A stretch of DNA of 36,534 nt from Agrococcus jejuensis (GTDB taxonomy: Bacteria; Actinomycetota; Actinomycetes; Actinomycetales; Microbacteriaceae). The notes beneath the pieces are model-generated. The model was not told the origin of the DNA. It saw only the letters and a list, made by a program, of their open reading frames with translations, and ran no database searches. Shown here one piece after another: positions 31,664 through 36,534 of the stretch; positions within the stretch are counted from its first letter, which is position 1, and every line of letters begins with the position of its first letter. The translations under genes and the position numbers were made by a program. The stretch covers positions 1-36,534 of the forward strand of contig NZ_VEFR01000007.1 in the NCBI RefSeq assembly GCF_007679035.1, written 5' to 3'.

Positions 31664-33100
31664 TCAGGCGACGTCGTCGATGCCGAACAGCACCTCGAGC
31701 GCCTCGAGGTAGTCGGCGTGGCGGCCCTCGGCCGCGAGGTCGCGTGCGCGCACGCTCGGCTGGTGCAGCAGCACGCCCGCGAAGTGGCGCAGCGCCTGCT
31801 CGGCCGCGAGCTGCTCCGCCTCGGTGCCGCGCCGGCGCACGCGCGTCAGCTCGGCGTCGAGCGCCTCCGCCACGTGCCGACGCAGCGCGGCGACGGCGGG
31901 GCCGAGGCGCTGCTCCTCGCCGACGCGCTGATACGTCTTCGCCGCCTTCTCGACGAGCGCGCGAGCGTCGTCGGTGGCGGTGAGGTGCTCGAGCGGCGCG
32001 TGGATGCGGATGGTCTCGAGGTCGAGCAGCTCGACGCCGTGCACGCGCGACACGTCGGGGGCGACGTTGCGCGGCAGACCCATGTCGATGACGAGCTGGC
32101 TCGAGCGGCCGTGCTCGACGGGGCACGACGTGCCGGTGACCTGCATGGCGACGGGGCACACGGCGGGCTCGACCCGCATCGTCTCGCCGCTCGCGAAGGG
32201 GAACGAGGAGGTGCCGAACGGGCTGTGGCCACCGGACGCACGACCGCCGACCGCGGCGAGGCGCGGATGGCCGTCCGGCTGCCCGTCGTAGGCGTGCGTC
32301 GCGGCCAGCGCGTGGCGGCCGGCCGCGATCATCGCGGCGTCGATGACGTGCTCGCTCGACGTCGTGCACGTCACGACCACGTCGGCGCCCGCGAGCGCGA
32401 GCGGCGCATCCCGTCCGTCGACGTTGCCGATGCCGTGGCTCTGCGCGAATCGGTCGCCGCGACCCGACGGGCTCCACACCTCGACCTGCTGCACGCCGCG
32501 GTCGCGCAGCGCCGCGAGCGACGCGGCGGCGAAGCGGCCAGTGCCGACGAGCAGCACGCGCGCCTGCGACCAGTCGTGGATGCGGTCGCTCGCGAGGTCG
32601 AGTGCGAGGCGCACGATCGAGCGGCCCTGCTCGCCGAGACCCGTGCGGCGCTTCACGCCGCGCTGCGTCTCGATCGACCGCTGGAAGAGGCGCTCGAGGT
32701 CGCTCGTCGTCGTGCCGGCGTCCTGCGCGTTGCCGAGCGCGCGACGCACCTGGCCCGCGATCTCCCCCTCGCCGACGACGACCGACTCGAGTCCGGCGGC
32801 GACGGCGAAGAGGTGCTCGGCCGCGTGCGCGTCGTACAGCGCCTCGACGTGCTCGATCTCGCCGGGGGCGCCTGCCCTCGTCAGCGCGGCGTCGAGCGCG
32901 ACGCGAGCGGCAGCATCCGCCTGCTCTGCGGAGACGTCGAGGTACGCCTCGAAGCGGTTGCAGGTCGACACGACGACCGCACCGTCGACGCCTGCGGAGG
33001 AGGCGAGGAGGGTAGGCAGCATCGTCGCGTCGGCAGCGGCGAGGCGCTCGAGGACGTCGAAGTCGGCGTTCCGGTGGCTCGCCGTGAGGCAGATGAGCAC
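31664..33100 (-). CDS. hemA: Glutamyl-tRNA reductase with a Cys-Pro-bearing insertion
   Basis: 478 aa. First enzyme of C5 tetrapyrrole synthesis: reduces Glu-tRNA to glutamate 1-semialdehyde. The catalytic Cys47 lies in STCNRFEAY; ESVVVGEGEIAGQVRRAL, the Rossmann motif LLVGTGRF (183-190) and the dimerisation helices after 370 are intact. Between GRHALAA (about 267) and LVIDMGLPRNV (about 336) there are about 70 residues not expected in a compact HemA. They contain AVCPVAM (Cys315) and SCPVEH (Cys326), both Cys-Pro motifs of the type found in heme-regulated proteins. GTG 33100-33098 is preceded at 6 nt by TACGAT (leaderless). No other heme gene is nearby. Confidence 0.93.
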   Translation of the reverse strand: MLICLTASHRNADFDVLERLAAADATMLPTLLASSAGVDGAVVVSTCNRFEAYLDVSAEQADAAARVALDAALTRAGAPGEIEHVEALYDAHAAEHLFAVAAGLESVVVGEGEIAGQVRRALGNAQDAGTTTSDLERLFQRSIETQRGVKRRTGLGEQGRSIVRLALDLASDRIHDWSQARVLLVGTGRFAAASLAALRDRGVQQVEVWSPSGRGDRFAQSHGIGNVDGRDAPLALAGADVVVTCTTSSEHVIDAAMIAAGRHALAATHAYDGQPDGHPRLAAVGGRASGGHSPFGTSSFPFASGETMRVEPAVCPVAMQVTGTSCPVEHGRSSQLVIDMGLPRNVAPDVSRVHGVELLDLETIRIHAPLEHLTATDDARALVEKAAKTYQRVGEEQRLGPAVAALRRHVAEALDAELTRVRRRGTEAEQLAAEQALRHFAGVLLHQPSVRARDLAAEGRHADYLEALEVLFGIDDVA

Positions 33101-33106
33101 AGACCC

Positions 33107-33112
33107 ATCGTA
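33107..33112 (-). promoter_or_regulatory. -10 hexamer TACGAT of a leaderless hemA promoter
   Basis: TACGAT on the minus strand lies exactly 6 nt before the GTG start of hemA, and no Shine-Dalgarno is visible. Confidence 0.5.
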
Positions 33113-33275
33113 CGCGCCTTCGGATGCGCTGGGGTTCGCGCATGGCGTGATGCCGTGGGGCCGCTCGTGCGCGGCATGGGGATCAGGGTCTCCACAGCAT
33201 CACGTCGAGCGGCTCGATCCCCAGATCGACGCCGGCCCGGTGCGCCCAGCGACGAGGTGGGCGAGGGTGCAGGGC

Positions 33276-33781
33276 ATGGTCGACCCCGTCATCCTCCGCC
33301 ACGGCGTGCTCAGCGTGCGCGAGCTCGAGGACCTCGGCCTCGGGCGCTCGCAGCGCGAGTCGGCGCTCGCCTCCGGACGCCTCGAGCGCGTGCGCACGGG
33401 GTGGTTCGCGCGCCCGGACGCCGACCCCGACCTCGTCGCAGCCGTGCGGGGGCGCGCATGTGTCGCATGCGCGAGCGCGCTGCGTCTGCGCGGTGCGTGG
33501 GTGCCGGAGAGCCTCGGCCGCCACCACGTTCGCGCCGCACGCCGCAACGACCGATGGCGACCCGACGGGTGCCGCTCGTACGGTCCCGCGGGTCCGTGTC
33601 GTCAGCGATCGACGACGTCGCGACCGCGTCTCGCTGCCTGCTCCGCTGCGGCTCGAGCGAGGACGTCGTGGTCGTGCGCCTGACGTATCGACAGATCGTG
33701 CACGACTGGCCACGGGTCGAGCAGGACCTGCTCGCGATCGTCCGCCGCGGCGGCCACCGCCGGCCGAGACGCGCGAAGTGA
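33276..33781 (+). pseudogene. Decayed AbiEi-like/DUF559-type protein gene (frameshifted, truncated)
   Basis: The first 90 or so codons from ATG 33276 read well: VILRHGVLSVRELEDLGLGRSQRESALASGRLERVRTGWFARPDAD, the winged-helix N-domain of AbiEi-type antitoxin/DUF559 proteins, then a cysteine-bearing segment ACVACASALRLRGAWVP. Around 33550-33600 the family-like pattern leaves this frame and resumes in the +2 frame (SSAIDDVATASRCLLRCGSSEDVVVV, to a stop at 33781), so a frameshift is likely. Typical members run to about 280-300 aa with a C-terminal nuclease-like domain that is missing. No toxin partner gene is adjacent. GAGGGT lies 7 nt before the ATG. Confidence 0.6.
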
Positions 33782-33895
33782 TGCACTGCGGGCCTTCATC
33801 TGCATGCTCCGTGCGAGGCTCCGCTCAGCATCACTCCGTGGGAGCCGCACCGCAGAAGGCGACGCGGTTGCCCGATGCAGACCGCACACGACGAA

Positions 33896-33921
33896 GCCCC
33901 CGACCGCAAGGGGTCGGGGGC
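33896..33921 (-). terminator. Terminator of the csbD-like gene
   Basis: A perfect 10-bp stem GCCCCCGACC / GGTCGGGGGC with a 6-nt loop, 13 bases past the stop at 33935 on the minus strand. Confidence 0.75.
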
Positions 33922-33934
33922 CTCGTGCGAGTCG

Positions 33935-34126
33935 CTACTGCTTGTCGCCGAAGACGTTCTTCGCGGCGTCCTTCACGTTCTCGCCCGCCTGCTTGGTGTT
34001 GGCGCTGGCCTGGTCGCCCTGGCCCTCCGCCTGCAGACGCTCGTTGTCGGTGGCGTTGCCGAAGGCCTCCTTGGCCTTGCCCTTCAGCTCCTCGGCCTGG
34101 TTCGAGATCTTGTCTCCGAGTCCCAT
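33935..34126 (-). CDS. CsbD-family stress protein
   Basis: 63 aa from ATG 34126-34124 with GGAGGAG upstream; the longer frame has no support. The CsbD pattern is clear: GLGDKISNQAEELKGKAKEAFG, then NERLQAEGQGDQASANTK, then AGENVKDAAKNVFGDKQ, a hydrophilic helical protein rich in Lys, Glu, Ala and Asn. In Bacillus, csbD belongs to the general stress regulon. Here its promoter carries the CGCAACC-N25-CATCGT element also seen before six other units. It is divergent from the right-hand asp23 operon and ends at a strong hairpin. Confidence 0.93.
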   Translation of the reverse strand: MGLGDKISNQAEELKGKAKEAFGNATDNERLQAEGQGDQASANTKQAGENVKDAAKNVFGDKQ

Positions 34127-34181
34127 GGGCTCCTCCTTCTCCTCGTGGCGCACGAGGTCTCCCTCGCGTGGTCCGTGATCG

Positions 34182-34219
34182 ACGATGCCCCTCGAACCTC
34201 GCAGGCGCCACGGGTTGCG
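34182..34219 (-). promoter_or_regulatory. Stress-type promoter element (CGCAACC-N25-CATCGT)
   Basis: On the minus strand CGCAACC (34219-34213), 25 nt, CATCGT (34187-34182), then a leader with GGAGGAG before csbD. Spacing and hexamer equal those at 19703-19740. Confidence 0.5.
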
Positions 34220-34440
34220 CTGTGCGCCATCGAGGTGGCACGGCGTCCTCTTCGCCCCCCCCCTGCACGAGGAGGTCGTACGACGATCGAACGACCGGTT
34301 CGACGACGGCATCTGCGGCGCAGCAGGTGCCCGCCGGTGGCAGGGCCACTACCGTCCCCCGCCCATCGTCATCCGATCGACCCGAATGGGGCGAGCGCGA
34401 TCGCGCGCAGTCGCCTCCCATTACCGCCTTCGAGACGCGG

Positions 34441-34453
34441 CTGACAAGCGCTC
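34441..34453 (+). promoter_or_regulatory. 13-bp element conserved upstream of both asp23 operons (right copy)
   Basis: CTGACAAGCGCTC, identical to the minus-strand reading of 2104-2092, here 115 bases before the asp23 ATG. It marks the outer limit of visible similarity between the two operon copies. Confidence 0.45.
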
Positions 34454-34555
34454 GTCGAGCGCCGAGGAAGAGATCTCAAGATTCCTCGTGACGAACCCCG
34501 CGGTCGTGACGTCTCCATGACGTAGGACCTCGAACGCACAGAGAAGGAGCCGACC

Positions 34556-34978
34556 ATGGCCACCACCAACGCCACCCCCAACACCGTCGCCGCAGCCGGC
34601 GCGACCGGCACCACGACCGTCGTCGACCCCGTCGTCGCGAAGATCGCCGGCATCGCAGCACGCGAGGTTCCCGGCGTGTTCGACCTCGGCGGCGGCGCCG
34701 CACGCGTGGTCGGCAACATCCGCGACGCCATCGGCCAGCGCGACCGCGGCCAGGGCATCAAGGTCGAGGTCGGCGAGAAGCAGGTCGCGGCCGACGTGAC
34801 GATCGTCGTGGAGTACCCGGAGCAGCTGCAGGTCGTCGCCGAGAACGTGCGTCACGCCGTGGCTCGCGCGATCACGGAGCTCGTCGGCATGGAGGTCGCC
34901 GAGATCAACGTGACCGTCACCGACGTGCACATCCCGGGCGACGACGACGACGAGGCCGAGGAGAGCCGCGTCGCATGA
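34556..34978 (+). CDS. Asp23/Gls24 family envelope stress response protein (right copy)
   Basis: 140 aa from ATG 34556 behind AGAAGGAGCC. Same Asp23 domain as the left copy: DPVVAKIAGIAAREVPGVFD, KVEVGEKQVAADVTIVV and INVTVTDVHIPGDDDDEAEE. Substitutions against the left copy are mostly surface-type (G54N, Q64R, H86E, D96E and the acidic tail), giving a slightly more acidic protein. It would form or join the Asp23 layer under the membrane. First gene of the right operon, overlapping the DUF2273-like gene by 4 nt. Having two copies allows separate regulation, as the leaders differ outside a few blocks. Confidence 0.93.
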   Translation: MATTNATPNTVAAAGATGTTTVVDPVVAKIAGIAAREVPGVFDLGGGAARVVGNIRDAIGQRDRGQGIKVEVGEKQVAADVTIVVEYPEQLQVVAENVRHAVARAITELVGMEVAEINVTVTDVHIPGDDDDEAEESRVA

Positions 34979-35163
34979 ACGGCTACACGCTGGGGGCGCT
35001 CGCCGGCCTGATCCTGGCCTTCTTCGGCCTGGCATTCGGGCTCGGCGGGTTCCTCGTCGCCCTCCTGCTCGGCGCGGTCGGCGCCCTCATCGGCGGCATC
35101 GCCACGGGGCGCCTGAACCTGCGCGCCGCGGTCGACGCGGCACAGGGCCGGAGCCGGGGATGA
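34975..35163 (+). CDS. Small membrane protein, DUF2273-like (right copy)
   Basis: 62 aa, ATG 34975 inside the asp23 stop overlap. Two Gly-rich hydrophobic helices and the tail GRLNLRAAVDAAQGRSRG, which is identical in both copies. It differs from the left copy only at residues 6 and 28. Near-identity of this gene against the diverged 101-aa neighbour suggests either strong packing constraint or local gene conversion. Confidence 0.78.
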   Translation: MNGYTLGALAGLILAFFGLAFGLGGFLVALLLGAVGALIGGIATGRLNLRAAVDAAQGRSRG

Positions 35164-35465
35164 GCATCCCCGGACGCATCTCGATCGAGCCTCGAGCGAT
35201 CCGGACCGTGGTCGAGGCCGCGACCGCCGAGACGTTCGGCGCTCCGACCGGGAGCGTCCGGGCGAAGGTGCAGGCCGAAGGCGGTCGGCTCGAGCTCGAC
35301 ATCGCGACGCCCTATGGCGGCGCCGAGCCTCTGCTCGGCGCCGCCGCGGGCGGCCGCGACGCGATCTCCGCCCGCGCGAGCGAGCTGACGGGCGCCCGGT
35401 TCGACCGGGTGCGGCTGCGCATCACCTCCCTGACCGACATCGACGACCGAAGGAGGGTCGAATGA
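35160..35465 (+). CDS. Conserved 101-aa protein of the Asp23 operon (right copy)
   Basis: 101 aa, ATG 35160 overlapping the previous stop. Conserved with the left copy at IPGR-SIEPRAIR, IATPYGGAEPLL and GARFDRVR-RIT; divergent in the second helix (FGAPTGSVRAKV against FRTTPKSVRARV) and after GGAEPLL. It has the same strand-helix-strand pattern and no membrane segment. It may be a partner that bridges Asp23 and the two-TM proteins; no function is established. Confidence 0.75.
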   Translation: MSIPGRISIEPRAIRTVVEAATAETFGAPTGSVRAKVQAEGGRLELDIATPYGGAEPLLGAAAGGRDAISARASELTGARFDRVRLRITSLTDIDDRRRVE

Positions 35466-36004
35466 GCTGGATGCGACGCTACGAGCGCCGTGAGCTGCAC
35501 CGCTCGCGCTCGCTCACGTCCTCCATCGCGCTGATCGTGACGGCACTCGTGCTCGTCGCGGGATCGCTCGTCGCGATCCTCGGCCCCCTCGGCCTGCTGC
35601 CCTCGGGCATCACCGGCGAGGGCGTGGAGACCTTCCTCGTCTCGGCCGGTGCCGCGAGCACCGCGACGGGCATCGGCGTGATGATCGTCGGCATCGTGTG
35701 GCTCGCGCTCGGCCTCTCTGCCGGGCGACGGAGCCGACGCGCGCTCGAGCGGGAGGGCGTCGTGCTCGTCGTCGACGACGCGACGTTCGCCAGCGCCCTG
35801 TCGGGCACCGTCGCCAGGGCCGCGCACGTGGGATCGGGCGCTGCGAGCACCGTGCTCGGCCGTCGCCGTGCGGCGACGACCCTGCGCCCCGAGGCCGGCT
35901 TCGACGCCGACCTCGACGCGGCCCGCGCGGCCGCGACCACCACCCTCGATGCGCTGCGGCCCAAGCGGGGTCTCCGCGCCGACGTGAAGGCGAGCACCTC
36001 GTGA
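35462..36004 (+). CDS. Two-TM protein of the Asp23 operon, DUF6286-like (right copy)
   Basis: 180 aa, ATG 35462 overlapping the previous stop, with AAGGAGGGT at 35451-35459. The first 50 residues, including the first membrane segment, match the left copy; the second membrane segment (about 66-86) and the tail carry scattered changes (for example RRALEREGVVLVVDDATFAS against RRAIERDGVVVIVDDATLAS). Same topology: both ends inside. Probably part of the membrane platform for Asp23, inferred from operon position. Confidence 0.72.
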   Translation: MSWMRRYERRELHRSRSLTSSIALIVTALVLVAGSLVAILGPLGLLPSGITGEGVETFLVSAGAASTATGIGVMIVGIVWLALGLSAGRRSRRALEREGVVLVVDDATFASALSGTVARAAHVGSGAASTVLGRRRAATTLRPEAGFDADLDAARAAATTTLDALRPKRGLRADVKASTS

Positions 36005-36534
36005 CCACCACGAATCGCGGATGGAACCGCATCGTCCTCGTGCTGCTGGGCATCGTCTGGCTGGCCGCCGGCGCGGGCCTGGTGGCTCGGCAGATCTGGG
36101 CCGACCAGGTCGTGCAGGCCTGGGAGGCAGCCCCGCAGGCCGTCGCAGACGGCTGGGCGGCGATCACCGCGCAGCTCGGCCTCGAGCTCGGCGCACTCGA
36201 TCCCGCAGCACTGTGGACGGTGGCGCTCGTCGCGGCGGCCGCGCTCGTGCTGGTGTGGGCCATCGTCCACGCTGCGACGCGCGGCAAGGGCCGCACCTCC
36301 GACGCGGTCGACCAGGACGACGTCGTGATCGAGGCCGGCGCCGTCGAGGACGTCTTCCGCGACGCGCTCGGCACGCACCCCGACGTGCTGCACGTGAAGG
36401 TCACCTCGTGGCGGCACCGCGGCGCGAATGCATGGCGCGCGAGCGTCGACGTGCGCGACCACGCGCGGCTCGACGAGGTCGCGGATCGCGTCGCGGCAGC
36501 CGCGACCGCCACGCGGGAGCGGATCGGCATCGAC
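36001..36534 (+). CDS. AmaP-like two-TM membrane anchor, 3' end cut by window edge (right copy)
   Basis: 178 codons from GTG 36001, which overlaps the previous stop (GTGA); still open at the last base. Membrane segments at about 9-29 and 68-90. The C-terminal domain (DDVVIEAGAVEDVFRDALGT, HVKVTSW, ASVDVRDHARLDEVADRV) resembles AmaP/DUF6286. The left copy uses ATG. The last 63 bases equal the complement of the first 63 of the window, so this copy ends at the same residue as the left one. Confidence 0.7.
   Translation, partial: MTTTNRGWNRIVLVLLGIVWLAAGAGLVARQIWADQVVQAWEAAPQAVADGWAAITAQLGLELGALDPAALWTVALVAAAALVLVWAIVHAATRGKGRTSDAVDQDDVVIEAGAVEDVFRDALGTHPDVLHVKVTSWRHRGANAWRASVDVRDHARLDEVADRVAAAATATRERIGID
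36472..36534. repeat. Terminal inverted repeat, right arm (63 bp, perfect)
   Basis: Exact reverse complement of 1-63. See the left arm. It lies wholly within the AmaP-like gene. Confidence 0.85.

Larger units (their letters stand above)
34127..34555. other. 429-bp gene-free divergent promoter region
   Basis: Separates csbD (minus) from asp23 (plus). It holds the stress-type element of csbD, a run of nine C (34255-34263), and the asp23 leader with the blocks CTGACAAGCGCTC, CTCGTGACGA, GTAGGACC and AGAGAAGGAGCC. Open frames across it have no family-like residues. Bases 34220-34440 show no further structure I can name. Confidence 0.6.
34441..36534. repeat. Right arm of a roughly 2.1-kb inverted pair of asp23 operons
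   Basis: Gene order, lengths and overlap style are identical to 1-2104 but on the opposite strand, with about 32 kb between. Similarity is highest in asp23, the DUF2273-like gene and the last 63 bases, and lowest in the 101-aa gene. The left arm is 10 bases longer through leader differences. Confidence 0.9.

Noticed and set aside
31334..33781. 815-codon plus-strand frame across hemA
   Set aside because: It lies opposite hemA and has the Arg/Ala/Gly-rich composition of a shadow. Only its last part (from about 33570) was kept, as the displaced end of the AbiEi-like pseudogene.
33905..33911. CGCAAGG, the stress-type element, read on the plus strand
   Set aside because: It is part of the stem and loop of the csbD terminator, with no gene start at the right distance.
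34255..34263. Run of nine C as a phase-variable tract
   Set aside because: It lies in the middle of a 429-bp non-coding region, not in a promoter spacer or reading frame that I can identify.
1..36534. Composite transposon or integrated element bounded by inverted repeats
   Set aside because: The arms are ordinary asp23 operons without transposase, integrase or target-site signs, and core genes such as hemA lie between them.

Overview
The window is high-GC DNA (about 70 % or more by eye) with dense gene packing, 4-nt ATGA/GTGA overlaps and many starts of the leaderless kind (a TAnnnT-like hexamer 6-7 nt before ATG/GTG). With the gene content (double-module AsnC regulator, DUF7882-like protein, PRC-barrel, CsbD, short Asp23 operons) this points to an actinobacterium of the Microbacteriaceae type, for example an Agrococcus relative. 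The taxon is inference. I saw no rRNA, tRNA, CRISPR array or transposase.

Layout. (1) 1-2104, minus strand: an Asp23 envelope-stress operon (Asp23, DUF2273-like membrane protein, 101-aa protein, two-TM protein, AmaP-like anchor cut by the window edge). A paralogous copy in opposite orientation occupies 34441-36534, so the window begins and ends inside the same gene at the same codon. (2) 2330-7053: a lipoprotein gene and an iron-siderophore uptake system (binding protein on the minus strand; two permeases and an ATPase on the plus strand), split by a DtxR/IdeR-like iron box. (3) 7100-9874, minus strand: copper-type genes (PepSY membrane protein, YcnI, His-rich membrane protein). (4) 10064-16802: a four-gene operon with 4-nt overlaps (MHS-family importer, YtcJ-like amidohydrolase, ThDP enzyme, agmatinase-family ureohydrolase) divergent from a double Lrp/AsnC regulator. 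The ThDP enzyme plus ureohydrolase would fit a 2-ketoarginine/guanidinobutyrate route. (5) 16877-19041: a membrane protein, an orphan solute-binding lipoprotein with an acidic insertion, and a 62-aa membrane protein. (6) 19126-34126: a general-stress-like region with a GSP26-like flavin-fold protein, alpha/beta-hydrolase-fold proteins, a DUF2945 protein, three SDRs, PRC-barrel, a GH15 hydrolase, a FUSC transporter and CsbD. It also holds a three-gene operon of acyl-CoA dehydrogenase-like protein, PIG-L deacetylase/methyltransferase fusion and GT2 glycosyltransferase, plus hemA and a decayed AbiEi-like gene.

The most notable signals are these. Seven transcription units in region 6 share an upstream element CGCAA(G/C)(G/C) followed 25-26 nt later by an nAnnnT hexamer; this looks like one stress regulon and includes the acyl-CoA dehydrogenase/PIG-L-methyltransferase/glycosyltransferase operon, whose product is unknown. 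The glutamyl-tRNA reductase has an insertion of about 70 residues with two Cys-Pro motifs. The two Asp23 operons form a large inverted pair. All promoter and motif statements come from reading the sequence by eye, and all product assignments come from recognising family motifs without a database search.
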